From Campylobacterales bacterium (GTDB lineage Bacteria > Campylobacterota > Campylobacteria > Campylobacterales > Nitratiruptoraceae): a DNA stretch of 59,079 bases. The translations under genes and the position numbers were made by a program. The notes under the pieces are model-generated. The model saw only the letters and a program-made list of their open reading frames with translations. It ran no database searches and was not told the origin of the DNA. The stretch spans positions 1-59,079 of the forward strand of contig JALVTF010000004.1 in the NCBI GenBank assembly GCA_027024145.1. Reading direction: 5' to 3'. Positions 34,731-43,578 of the stretch are shown one piece after another (position 1 is the stretch's first letter; every line of letters starts with the position of its first letter).

Positions 34731-35297
34731 ATGATCATCAAAGATTTGGGACTCGTGCCGTACCAAGAGACAGATGCGCTTTTGGAGAGCTACATCCCAA
34801 AAACGAAGATAGACAACTTCTTGCTGCTATGCACCCATCCACCCGTTTATACCGTAGGCAGCGAGGAGTATGCTTACAATATGGAAGTGGTGAAGACGGA
34901 TCGAGGCGGCTCGATCACCTATTTCGACGAAGGCACGCTCATGCTCTACTTCGCTTTCGCAGTCCCAAATCCTGCCAATTTTTACGCCAAAGTGCTCAAA
35001 GCCGTGGAGAGCTTTTTTGCGCATTTCAGCGCACCCATCACCTACGACAAAGCGCGTCCTGGTTTCTACATCGAAAACCGCAAGATCGCATCTCTTGGCT
35101 TTCGCTACAAAAATGGTGCCAGTAAGCATGGTGTGGCTTTGCATATTAACCCAAATCTCGTACACTTTAACAAAATAGCTCCCTGTGGCCTAACCGGCGT
35201 GCAAGCCACCTCGCTGTGGGCCGAAGGGTATCCCATAGCGATGGATGAAGCCAAAATCTTGGCCACGAAGGCGGTAATCGATGCATTTAAAGCCTAA
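34731..35297 (+). CDS. lipB: Octanoyltransferase LipB
   Basis: Transfers octanoate from acyl carrier protein to lipoyl domains, the first step of lipoate assembly. The 188 residues show HPPVYTVGS, RGGSITY, the catalytic lysine in RKIASLGFR and the catalytic cysteine in APCGLTG followed by ATSL. The usual HGPGQ loop reads YFDEGTL here, which is unusual, and the protein is shorter than the typical 210. Start ATG 34731 immediately follows the aldolase stop. lipA overlaps its end by 17 bases. The E2 lipoyl domain in this operon is the obvious substrate. Confidence 0.88.
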   Translation: MIIKDLGLVPYQETDALLESYIPKTKIDNFLLLCTHPPVYTVGSEEYAYNMEVVKTDRGGSITYFDEGTLMLYFAFAVPNPANFYAKVLKAVESFFAHFSAPITYDKARPGFYIENRKIASLGFRYKNGASKHGVALHINPNLVHFNKIAPCGLTGVQATSLWAEGYPIAMDEAKILATKAVIDAFKA

Positions 35298-36102
35298 AGT
35301 CAAAGCTCCTTCTCCCGAACTTCTGGGGCGCACCCAAGAGGTACTGCAACGCCATGCGCTCAATACCGTCTGTATCGCTTCGCGCTGTCCTAACATCAGC
35401 GAATGCTTCTTTCGCGGTACCGCCACCTTTATGATCTTGGGCGATCGCTGCACGAGAAACTGCAAGTTTTGCAGCGTCACGCACGCTAAGCCAAAGCCTC
35501 CCGATGCAAGCGAACCAGAGCGTATCGCACGGGCTGTGGAAGAGCTGGGGCTTCGCTACGTGGTGATCACCTCCGTAGATCGCGACGATTTAGAAGACTT
35601 CGGCGCTTCGCACTTCGTACGTGTCACCGAGGCTATCCGCAAGCGCACCGATGCACGCATCGAGCTACTGACACCCGATTTCAAAGGTGATAGCGCAGCA
35701 CTCGTAGCCATCATCGCCGCCAAGCCACACAAACTGGCGCACAACATCGAGACCGTCAGGCGTCTGCATCGCTTCATCAAACCGGGCAGTAGCTATGAGC
35801 GCAGCCTCGCGGTACTGCGCACCTATGCCGACAGTGGCATTATCACCAAATCCTCTCTCATCGTGGGCCTTGGCGAAAACTTCGAAGAGATCGAAGAAAC
35901 GCTGCAGGAGCTCTACGACGTGGGCGTGCGCCAGCTCACCATAGGCCAGTATCTCCGGCCATCCAAAGAGCAGCTGCCGGTGCAAAAGTACTACACTCCC
36001 GAGGAGTTCGCCGCGCTCGAAGCCGTGGCCAAGGATATAGGATTCGAAGCCGTGGCCTCGGGGGCTCTGGTGCGCAGCAGCTACTACGCAGAAAGGCTAT
36101 GA
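35281..36102 (+). CDS. lipA: Lipoyl synthase LipA
   Basis: Radical SAM enzyme that inserts two sulfurs into the octanoyl group. The 273 residues have the auxiliary cluster C-x4-C-x5-C (CIASRCPNISEC), the radical SAM cluster CTRNCKFC, GSSYERSL and the C-terminal VRSSYYAE with the serine cluster ligand. Length is slightly shorter than the usual 300-320 due to a trimmed N-terminus. It overlaps lipB by 17 bases, and the acyl-CoA synthetase starts directly after its stop. Together they supply lipoate to PDH E2. Confidence 0.95.
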   Translation: MHLKPKVKAPSPELLGRTQEVLQRHALNTVCIASRCPNISECFFRGTATFMILGDRCTRNCKFCSVTHAKPKPPDASEPERIARAVEELGLRYVVITSVDRDDLEDFGASHFVRVTEAIRKRTDARIELLTPDFKGDSAALVAIIAAKPHKLAHNIETVRRLHRFIKPGSSYERSLAVLRTYADSGIITKSSLIVGLGENFEEIEETLQELYDVGVRQLTIGQYLRPSKEQLPVQKYYTPEEFAALEAVAKDIGFEAVASGALVRSSYYAERL

Positions 36103-38013
36103 ATGAAAGAGTACGAAGTATACGAACTACTCAAAAAGTATGGCATCCAAACCCCCGAATATGCGATATTCGAGATCAATCAGCCGCTCTATTTTCACAC
36201 TTTTCCGGCGGTGCTCAAAATCGCTTCGGACAAGGTGGTGCACAAAAGCGACGTGGGCGGCGTGCGTGTGGGGATCGACTCACCCGAGGAGCTGGAAGCC
36301 GCGCGCAGCGAAGTGATGGATAATCTCCAAAGACACGGCATCTTTCTCGATATGCATGATCGTTTCATCGTCGAAGAGCAGCTCAGCGGCGAGGAGTTCT
36401 ACATCGGCGGCATTTATGATCCCATCTTTGCCGAGGTGCTGCTTTTTGGCAAAGGGGGTACACTCATCGAGATAGAAAAAGATGTCTGCTACATCGACAC
36501 CGAAGCGAACGAGGAGGAAATCCTCCGCAGTTTCAAAACCACGAAAATCTCTCGTATCTTCCCCTCTTTTCGCGGCCGCCAATATCGCATCGAAGATGTG
36601 GTGGATGTGGTGCAAAAATTTCAAAAACTCTTTGTAAACGAGGATATCGCCGAGTTCGACGTCAATCCCCTGCTCTACACCGAGCGGGGGTTCGTGGCCG
36701 TGGATGCCAGACTCAAACGGGGCAAAAAATCCGCACCCAAGCGCCGCGCGCGCAACCACGATCTTTTCGCAAACGAAGCCGTCGCAATTTTCGGCGCTAC
36801 GGACAAAAAAGAGAAAGTGGGCTACGCCATCGCAAAGAACGCTTTGCAAAGCGACGCGCACGTCTATTTCGTCAATCCACACGTAGAGAGCCTCTTTGGA
36901 CAAAAGGTCTACAAAGACATCGACGAGCTCCCTCCCATCGATACCGCCGTCATCGCCATCCCGGCACGCTTCGTGATAGAGCTGGTAGAAAAGTTGGCGC
37001 TACGTGGCGTCAAAAACATCGTCATCATCTCCGCGGGCTTCAAAGAGAGCGGCAACAAAGAGGCCGAGGAGCAGCTAAGCGCATTGGCCAAAAAATATGA
37101 TCTCAACATTGTAGGACCCAACTGTCTGGGCATTTACAACAGTGACAAAGATCTCAATCTCACCTTCGCCAAAAGTGCCATAAGACCCGGCGACATAGGC
37201 CTCGTATCGCAGTCTGGCGCGGTGCTCGCCGCACTCATCGACAAAGCGGCAGCACACGGCATCGGGTTTTCTCACATCCTCTCAATGGGCAATATGGCCG
37301 ATTTCGACTTTGCCGACGCCATCGAAACACTCGCAAAAAAAGAGAGTTGCCGCTTCATCAACATCTACGCCGAAGGGCTAAGAGATGGCAAAAGTTTTTT
37401 GCAAGCAATCCGAAAAGCCGACAAGCCAGTCGCCGTCTACAAAGCCGGCAAGACCCAAGAGGCCAAAAAGGCCGCCTTTAGCCATACGGGCAACATCAGC
37501 GGGGATTATGAGATGCTCATAGGGCTCGCACACGCTGCGGGCGCGGTAATCAAAAGGGATATCGACGAGCTGATATTCGCCGCCAAGTTCGCAAACTTCG
37601 ACAAAGTGCTCATCATCACCAATGCGGGAGGTCCGGGTACCATTCTTACCGATATCGTGGTGGAGCACGGCAAGAAGATGTACGAGCTCAGTGATGAAGA
37701 GATGGCGCGCCTCGATGCGGTCCTGCCACCTACCTGGTCGCACAACAATCCCGTGGACATCATCGGCGACGCTACGGCCGAACGCTACCATGCGGCGCTG
37801 CAAATCCTGCATCGACCAAATCTCCTTACATTCGTGTTAGTGACGCCGCAGTTCATGACCGATAGCCTCGCTATCGCCAAAGTGGTGGCCCAGTATGAAA
37901 ACACGGTACCCATCTTTTTCGGTGAGGAGTCTTTCGCGCAAGCTTTTGCCTTCTGCAAAGAAAAGAACATCCTCTGTTTTAACGATTTAGAAAATGTCGC
38001 AAACATCTTATAA
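36103..38013 (+). CDS. ADP-forming acetyl/acyl-CoA synthetase, fused beta-alpha
   Basis: NDP-forming acyl-CoA synthetase that interconverts acetyl-CoA, ADP and phosphate with acetate, CoA and ATP. The 636 residues start with an ATP-grasp (beta) domain (HKSDVGGVRVG, FGKGGTLIE, FDVNPLL). A CoA-binding Rossmann domain (VAIFGATDKKEKVGY) and ligase domains with the phosphohistidine loop FSHTGNISGD follow. The domain order is beta then alpha, the reverse of the common alpha-beta fusion. It lies directly after lipA. In this operon it can gain ATP from PDH-derived acetyl-CoA, or activate acetate in reverse. Substrate range is not readable. Confidence 0.85.
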   Translation: MKEYEVYELLKKYGIQTPEYAIFEINQPLYFHTFPAVLKIASDKVVHKSDVGGVRVGIDSPEELEAARSEVMDNLQRHGIFLDMHDRFIVEEQLSGEEFYIGGIYDPIFAEVLLFGKGGTLIEIEKDVCYIDTEANEEEILRSFKTTKISRIFPSFRGRQYRIEDVVDVVQKFQKLFVNEDIAEFDVNPLLYTERGFVAVDARLKRGKKSAPKRRARNHDLFANEAVAIFGATDKKEKVGYAIAKNALQSDAHVYFVNPHVESLFGQKVYKDIDELPPIDTAVIAIPARFVIELVEKLALRGVKNIVIISAGFKESGNKEAEEQLSALAKKYDLNIVGPNCLGIYNSDKDLNLTFAKSAIRPGDIGLVSQSGAVLAALIDKAAAHGIGFSHILSMGNMADFDFADAIETLAKKESCRFINIYAEGLRDGKSFLQAIRKADKPVAVYKAGKTQEAKKAAFSHTGNISGDYEMLIGLAHAAGAVIKRDIDELIFAAKFANFDKVLIITNAGGPGTILTDIVVEHGKKMYELSDEEMARLDAVLPPTWSHNNPVDIIGDATAERYHAALQILHRPNLLTFVLVTPQFMTDSLAIAKVVAQYENTVPIFFGEESFAQAFAFCKEKNILCFNDLENVANIL

Positions 38014-38023
38014 AGGGGGAATT

Positions 38024-40417
38024 ATGAGTGCATATATCAAATGGTTCGAAGAGATCGGCATCAAAGATGTAGCCGAAGTGGGCGGTAAAAACGCAAGCCT
38101 TGGGGAGATGTATGGCCACTTGGCGCCTCTTGGGATTAATGTTCCAAACGGCTTTGCCGTCACAGCCACCGCCTATCGCCACTACCTGGATGCAAACAAC
38201 TTATGGGAGCCGCTTGGCAAACTTTTTGAGAATTTCAATCCAGACGATATCGACAAACTCCAAGAAGTGGGCAAAAAAGCGCGCCAGATGATCATGGATG
38301 GCGATGTGCCTGAGGATCTTAAAAAGGAGATACTCGATAACTACCACAAACTCCAAGAGCAGTATGGCGAGGATGTGAGCTTAGCCGTGCGCAGCTCCGC
38401 CACTGCCGAAGACTCCCCCACCGCATCTTTTGCCGGCCAAAACGAAACTTATCTCAATATCAAGGGTGACGAAAATCTGCTCTGGGCATACAAGATGTGC
38501 CTCGCCTCCAACTTCACCGATCGCTCCATCAACTATAAGTACGTCCACCATTTCGATCCTATGAAGGTCTACCTCTCTGTAGTGATCATGAAGATGGTGC
38601 GCAGCGACCTGGGCAGTAGCGGCGTGATGTTTAGCATCGACACCGAGACCGGCTTTCGCGACGTGGTCTTTATCAACGCCGCCTGGGGACTCGGCGAAAA
38701 CGTAGTCCAAGGGACCATCGACCCCGATGCTTTTTTTGTCCACAAACCCACCTTCAAAAAAGGCTTTCGCACTGTGCTCAAACGCAAGCGCGGTGATAAA
38801 GAGCAGATGATGGTCTTTAGCGAAACGCTCGAAAAGGCCAACCTTGCCGAGCAGTGGACCAAAAACGTCAAAACTCCCATCGAAAAGCGCATGAAGTTCG
38901 CCATCAGCGACGAAGAGGTGCTCCAGCTCGCCGATTGGGCGATAAAGATAGAGGAGCACTACAGCGAAGTCAACGGCCGCTACACGCCGATGGATATGGA
39001 ATGGGCCAAAGACGGCGTCGACGGCAAGCTCTACATGGTCCAGGCACGTCCAGAGACGGTGCACAGCCAAGAAAAGCTCACGGAGTTTGAAATCTACCGC
39101 CTCCTCGAAAAGGGCAAGGTACTCCTCACCGGCAATGCCGTAGGCGAAAAGATAGGTGCCGGCAAGGTCAAAATCATGTTTAGCATGGCTGAGGCCGACA
39201 AGTTCCAAGAAGGCGACGTCCTGGTAGCGCCTACCACATCTCCCGACTGGGAACCCGTGATGAAGAAGGCCAGCGCCATTATCACCGAAACGGGCGGACG
39301 CACCTGCCATGCGGCGATCGTGAGCCGTGAGCTTGGCAAGCCGGCAGTGGTGGGAGCCAAGAACGCTACGAAAATCTTGCACGACAATCAGCCTGTAACC
39401 GTCAGCTGCGCCGAAGGAGAGATAGGCAAAATCTACGATGGTATCCTCAAATTCGAAGTCCAAAAAGTGGACATCTCCAAACTCCCCCGTCCCAAAACCA
39501 AAATCATGATGAACTTAGGCAATCCGGAGCTCGCCTTTAGCCTGGCCAAACTTCCCGTCGACGGTATAGGACTGGCCAGGATGGAGTTTATCATCAACAA
39601 CTACATCAAAGCACACCCCATGGCCATCCGCCATCCCGAGATGCTCAGCGAAACGGAAAAAGCGCTCATCGACGAGCTGGCCTTCCCTTTCGATGGGGAC
39701 GCCGTCGATTTTTTCGTCAAGACCCTCAGCGAAGGTGTGGCCACGATCGCCAGCAGCGTCTATCCCAAAAAGTGCATCGTACGCATGAGTGATTTTAAAT
39801 CCAACGAGTATGCTAACCTCTTGGGCGGTCGCCACTTCGAGCCGATCGAAGACAATCCGATGTTGGGCTTTCGGGGCGCCGCTCGCTATACGCACCCAAG
39901 CTACGCGGACGGTTTTGCGCTGGAGTGCAAGGCGATGAAGCGAGCGATTTTTGAGATGGGATTTGACAATATCGTGCTAATGATCCCCTTTTGCCGCCGC
40001 ATTGATGAAGCCAAACGGGTCAAAAAAGCGATGGAAGAAAATGGCTTAAGAGGCGTGCCTATCTATATGATGTGTGAAATTCCAAACAACGTGATCTTGA
40101 TCGACGAATTCTTGCAAATCTATGACGGCATCAGTATTGGTACCAACGACCTGACCCAGTTGACTCTCGGAGTCGATCGCGACAGCGAGATCGTGGCGTT
40201 TGACTATGACGAGCGTGACGAAGGGGTCAAGAAGATGGTGCAAATGGCCGTGGAAGGAGCAAAAAGAGCCGGCAAGTATTCGGGGCTGTGCGGCCAAGCA
40301 CCCAGCGACTATCCAGAATTTGCCGAATTTTTGGTCAATATCGGCATAGAGTCCATGAGTCTCAACCCCGATAGCGTGCTCAAAATCATCAAAGATGTAG
40401 CGGAGATGGAGCGATGA
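38024..40417 (+). CDS. ppsA: Phosphoenolpyruvate synthase (pyruvate, water dikinase)
   Basis: Converts pyruvate and ATP to PEP, AMP and phosphate, feeding gluconeogenesis. The 797 residues show the nucleotide-binding GGKNASLGEM and AVRSSATAEDSPTASFAGQ, the swivelling phosphohistidine domain GGRTCHAAIVSREL, and the PEP-binding barrel with PVDGIGLARMEF, IPFCRRIDEA and the C-terminal GLCGQAPSD. Length is typical (about 790). ATG 38024 follows AAAGGGGG; the TTG-like start at 37994 lies inside the previous gene. The stop overlaps the nuclease gene start by 4 bases. No pyruvate kinase is present in this window. Confidence 0.95.
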   Translation: MSAYIKWFEEIGIKDVAEVGGKNASLGEMYGHLAPLGINVPNGFAVTATAYRHYLDANNLWEPLGKLFENFNPDDIDKLQEVGKKARQMIMDGDVPEDLKKEILDNYHKLQEQYGEDVSLAVRSSATAEDSPTASFAGQNETYLNIKGDENLLWAYKMCLASNFTDRSINYKYVHHFDPMKVYLSVVIMKMVRSDLGSSGVMFSIDTETGFRDVVFINAAWGLGENVVQGTIDPDAFFVHKPTFKKGFRTVLKRKRGDKEQMMVFSETLEKANLAEQWTKNVKTPIEKRMKFAISDEEVLQLADWAIKIEEHYSEVNGRYTPMDMEWAKDGVDGKLYMVQARPETVHSQEKLTEFEIYRLLEKGKVLLTGNAVGEKIGAGKVKIMFSMAEADKFQEGDVLVAPTTSPDWEPVMKKASAIITETGGRTCHAAIVSRELGKPAVVGAKNATKILHDNQPVTVSCAEGEIGKIYDGILKFEVQKVDISKLPRPKTKIMMNLGNPELAFSLAKLPVDGIGLARMEFIINNYIKAHPMAIRHPEMLSETEKALIDELAFPFDGDAVDFFVKTLSEGVATIASSVYPKKCIVRMSDFKSNEYANLLGGRHFEPIEDNPMLGFRGAARYTHPSYADGFALECKAMKRAIFEMGFDNIVLMIPFCRRIDEAKRVKKAMEENGLRGVPIYMMCEIPNNVILIDEFLQIYDGISIGTNDLTQLTLGVDRDSEIVAFDYDERDEGVKKMVQMAVEGAKRAGKYSGLCGQAPSDYPEFAEFLVNIGIESMSLNPDSVLKIIKDVAEMER

Positions 40418-41802
40418 CGGTAGAGACAAGTTACGGCGCAGCGGAGGTGGTGACGGGCTCGTGCCACCTCGTTAGATTCGATGACGGGACGAAAGTTTTA
40501 GTCGACTGTGGAATGTTCCAGGGTTTGGATGAGTATAAAAACTACGAACCATTGGGATTCGACCCAAGCGATATCGATTACCTGCTGGTCACACATGGCC
40601 ACCTCGATCATGTGGGACGCATTCCATTGCTCTACAAAGAAGGTTTTCGCGGCACTATCGTAGCCACCGCCCCTACTTTTGATGTGATGAAGGTGGTCTT
40701 GCTCGATACCGCCCACCTGATGCAAGAGGATTTCGACACGGCCTTCAAAAAAGCGCAGCGCCGCGGCGAAGAGGAGGAAGTCAAACGCCCCCTCTACACC
40801 AAAGCCGACGTCAAGGATGCACTGCGCCTGCCTCGAAGAGTGGTCAAGTATGGCCAGACCATCAAGCTCTCCCCTCGCATCAAGGTGCGCTACAAAGATG
40901 CCGGCCACATCATCGGTGCAGCCTTTTTGGAGATCGAGTACAAAGAGGATGGCATCACCAAGCATGTGATCTTTAGCGGCGATTTGGGCAACCGCCAGGT
41001 CCATCTCAATCCACCACCCACCGATCCGGCCACGGCACGCGCGGTCTTTGTGGAGAGTACCTACGGCGATAGGCTCCACAAAGATTACGCTTCCAGTGTG
41101 GCGGAGTTCAAAGAAGCAGTGCTCAAAACCCTCAAACACGACGGCAATGTCTTGATCCCCTCTTTCGCCATCGAGCGCACCCAACAGCTGCTCTGTATCC
41201 TCAACGAAATGTACGAAAACGGCGAACTGCCGCGCTCCGTGAACGTCTTTCTCGATTCACCCATGGCGATACGCACCACGCGTATCTATGAAAAGTATCG
41301 CCATATGCTCTCAGACTATTGCCAAGAGCGCGACCACCCCTTCGCCTTTGCTAATCTTCGCTTCACCTCCACCACCAATGCCTCAAAGCGCATCAACTCC
41401 ATCAAGCGAGGCAACATCATCATCGCCGGTAGCGGCATGTGCAACGGCGGACGGATACTCCACCACTTCAAGCACCGCATCTGGGATGCCAGAAACAGCG
41501 TGATCTTCGTGGGTTACCAGGCCGAGGGCACTTTGGGGCGCGAGATCATCGAAGGAGCCAAGTTCATCGATATCTACGGCGAAAAGATCAAAGTCAATGC
41601 CAAAATCTACACCATCAACGGCTTTTCGGCCCATGGCGACCAGCGAGAGCTCACCGAATGGATAGGCAAAATCAACGGCCTGGAAAATATCTTTCTCATC
41701 CATGGCGAAGCCGACAAGCAGCGGATTTTCAAAAAGCATCTTTTGCAGACGCTGCACAAGAAGGTCCATATAGTTAAGCAGGGTGAAATAATTCATCTTT
41801 AA
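40414..41802 (+). CDS. Beta-CASP metallo-beta-lactamase-fold ribonuclease
   Basis: A 462-residue CPSF-like nuclease. It has the zinc motif THGHLDHVG, DAGHIIGAA, FSGDLG, the beta-CASP insert with VESTYGDR and IPSFAIERTQ, GSGMCNGGRI(x)HH, and the C-terminal RMMBL region with FSAHGDQ and IHGEADKQ. Bacterial relatives such as Thermus TTHA0252 act on RNA 5' ends or internally. It is sandwiched between ppsA (4-base overlap) and gapA, an odd setting for an RNA enzyme. It may act broadly and simply be co-transcribed. A 42-base gap with a possible TACAAT -10 separates it from gapA. Confidence 0.88.
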   Translation: MTVETSYGAAEVVTGSCHLVRFDDGTKVLVDCGMFQGLDEYKNYEPLGFDPSDIDYLLVTHGHLDHVGRIPLLYKEGFRGTIVATAPTFDVMKVVLLDTAHLMQEDFDTAFKKAQRRGEEEEVKRPLYTKADVKDALRLPRRVVKYGQTIKLSPRIKVRYKDAGHIIGAAFLEIEYKEDGITKHVIFSGDLGNRQVHLNPPPTDPATARAVFVESTYGDRLHKDYASSVAEFKEAVLKTLKHDGNVLIPSFAIERTQQLLCILNEMYENGELPRSVNVFLDSPMAIRTTRIYEKYRHMLSDYCQERDHPFAFANLRFTSTTNASKRINSIKRGNIIIAGSGMCNGGRILHHFKHRIWDARNSVIFVGYQAEGTLGREIIEGAKFIDIYGEKIKVNAKIYTINGFSAHGDQRELTEWIGKINGLENIFLIHGEADKQRIFKKHLLQTLHKKVHIVKQGEIIHL

Positions 41803-41844
41803 TACAAAAATGGATACAATTGAGCAAAATCTAAAGGAGCGTCC

Positions 41845-42858
41845 ATGAAAAAGGTAGCCATCAACGGCCTTGGCCGCATCGGGAAGATGGTGCTGTGGCA
41901 CTATGTAACACAAAAACCAAAAAACATCGAAATCGTTATCGCCAACGGCGGTAGCGGGACTCCGGAAGATCTGGCTTACATGCTCAAATATGACTCTGTG
42001 CATGGGAGATTTCCGGCACCTGTGGAGTATGACGAAAACAGCCTCACGGTAGGCGGCCAAAAAATCGAGATCGTCAGCGAGCGCGATCCTGCCAAGCTTC
42101 CTTGGCAAGAAAAAGGTGTCGACATCGTGCTCGAATGTACGGGAAAATTCACCAAACGAGCAGACGCAGCCAAACACCTCGAAGCGGGCGCGAAGAAAGT
42201 GATCATCTCCGCACCCAGTAAAGATGCCGAACTCACCGTGGTACTCGGTGTCAACCAAGACTGGTACAAACCGGATATCCACCAAGTGATCTCCAACGCT
42301 TCGTGCACCACCAACTCCTTGGCTCCCGCCATGAAAGTGCTCGAAGAGCGATTCGGCGTGGAAAATGCGATGGTGACCACGGTGCATGCCTATACCTCCT
42401 CACAGGCGATCATCGACAAGAAGAAGCCGGGGAAACATCGCCGCGGTCGTGCCGCAGCAGAGAACATCATCCCCACCACCACGGGAGCTGCCATCGCCAC
42501 AACCAAAGTCATCCCGAGCCTCGAAGGCAAAATGAGCGCCATGGCGCTGCGCGTGCCTGTGCCTGACGGCGCTATCACAGAAATCGTCGCCACACTCAAA
42601 AAGGAGGTAACCAAAGAGGAGGTCAACAAAGCTTTCGAAGAGGCGATGCAAGGAGAGCTCAAAGGCATCCTCGAAATCACCTACGAGGAGCTGGTCTCTC
42701 GCGATATCATCGGTAACCCGCACTCCTCTATCATCGACGGCGTCTCCACCGATGTGATCGGCGGCAAAACCGTCAAGGTCCTCGCATGGTATGACAATGA
42801 ATTTGGCTACGCAGGCAGACTCCTCGAGCTTGCGGATTTCGTCGCAGAAAGGATGTAG
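41845..42858 (+). CDS. gapA: Glyceraldehyde-3-phosphate dehydrogenase, type I
   Basis: Oxidises glyceraldehyde 3-phosphate to 1,3-bisphosphoglycerate in glycolysis, or the reverse. The 337 residues show INGLGRIGKM, the catalytic SNASCTTNSL (Cys154), the HAYTSSQ histidine, PTTTGAA and WYDNEFGY near the end. At the end of beta-2, where NAD-specific enzymes have an aspartate, this protein has NGGSG (Gly35), the pattern of NADP-accepting enzymes. AAGGAG precedes ATG 41845. gpmA starts right after the stop. The cofactor switch is inference from a single region. Confidence 0.95.
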   Translation: MKKVAINGLGRIGKMVLWHYVTQKPKNIEIVIANGGSGTPEDLAYMLKYDSVHGRFPAPVEYDENSLTVGGQKIEIVSERDPAKLPWQEKGVDIVLECTGKFTKRADAAKHLEAGAKKVIISAPSKDAELTVVLGVNQDWYKPDIHQVISNASCTTNSLAPAMKVLEERFGVENAMVTTVHAYTSSQAIIDKKKPGKHRRGRAAAENIIPTTTGAAIATTKVIPSLEGKMSAMALRVPVPDGAITEIVATLKKEVTKEEVNKAFEEAMQGELKGILEITYEELVSRDIIGNPHSSIIDGVSTDVIGGKTVKVLAWYDNEFGYAGRLLELADFVAERM

Positions 42859-43551
42859 ATGAAACTCATTCTCATACGCCACGGACAAAGCGAATGGAAC
42901 GCCAAAAACCTCTTTACCGGCTGGATCGATGTGAATCTGAGCGAAAAAGGTAAAGAGGAGGCCAAAAAAGCCGGCAAACTCCTCAAAGAGGCCGGCATCT
43001 ACCCCGCCATCTGCTACACCTCTTACCTCAAGCGCGCCATCCACACGGCACAAATCGCACTGAATGAGCTTGGCTGGGAACATATCGATGTGCTAAGAAG
43101 CTGGAAGCTCAACGAGCGCCACTACGGCGACTGGCAAGGCAAAAACAAAGATGAGGTCAAAGCCAAGTACGGCGAAGAGCTCTTCATGGCGGTGCGCCGC
43201 GGCTACGACACGCCACCTCCACCCATCGAAGAGAGCGAGCCCGATTACGCCGAGCGCTATCCAGTCGATCCCAAATATGAAAACATCGGCTACCATCCCA
43301 AAAGCGAATCGCTCAAAGATACGCGTGAGCGTGTGATCGAATACTTCTATGAAGAGATCGTCCCATCACTCTTAGTTTATGGCGATGTGATGATCGCTGC
43401 ACACGGCAATTCGCTGCGCGCGCTTATCATGTTTTTGGAAAATATCGCACCCGAAGATATCCATAAGATCGAAATCCCCACAGGCACCCCGATCGTTTAC
43501 GAGCTTACAAAAGAGCTCAAAATCGTAGAAAAAACTATCTACAACCATTAA
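42859..43551 (+). CDS. gpmA: 2,3-bisphosphoglycerate-dependent phosphoglycerate mutase
   Basis: Interconverts 3- and 2-phosphoglycerate. The 230 residues show the phosphohistidine motif LIRHGQSEWN, FTGWIDVNLSEKG, TSYLKRAIHTA, WKLNERHYGDWQGKNK and a second histidine in AAHGNSLRA, all as in dPGM of E. coli (250 residues). Start ATG 42859 follows the gapA stop, with AAAGG upstream. It is the last gene of the long plus-strand run. A stem-loop of 8 paired bases follows the stop and separates it from convergent pfkA. Confidence 0.95.
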   Translation: MKLILIRHGQSEWNAKNLFTGWIDVNLSEKGKEEAKKAGKLLKEAGIYPAICYTSYLKRAIHTAQIALNELGWEHIDVLRSWKLNERHYGDWQGKNKDEVKAKYGEELFMAVRRGYDTPPPPIEESEPDYAERYPVDPKYENIGYHPKSESLKDTRERVIEYFYEEIVPSLLVYGDVMIAAHGNSLRALIMFLENIAPEDIHKIEIPTGTPIVYELTKELKIVEKTIYNH

Positions 43552-43554
43552 ACT

Positions 43555-43575
43555 TCGAAGCCTTTGCGGCTTCGA
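43555..43575. terminator. Stem-loop between convergent gpmA and pfkA
   Basis: TCGAAGCC (43555-43562) pairs with GGCTTCGA (43568-43575) around the loop TTTGC, filling the 27-base gap. No T-run follows on either strand, so it is at best a bidirectional, weak or Rho-assisted terminator. Confidence 0.5.
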
Positions 43576-43578
43576 GTC

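Noticed and set aside
38381-39463. Open frame of 360 codons on the minus strand
   Set aside because: Antisense to ppsA, whose motifs are clear over this stretch; no start context or similarity.
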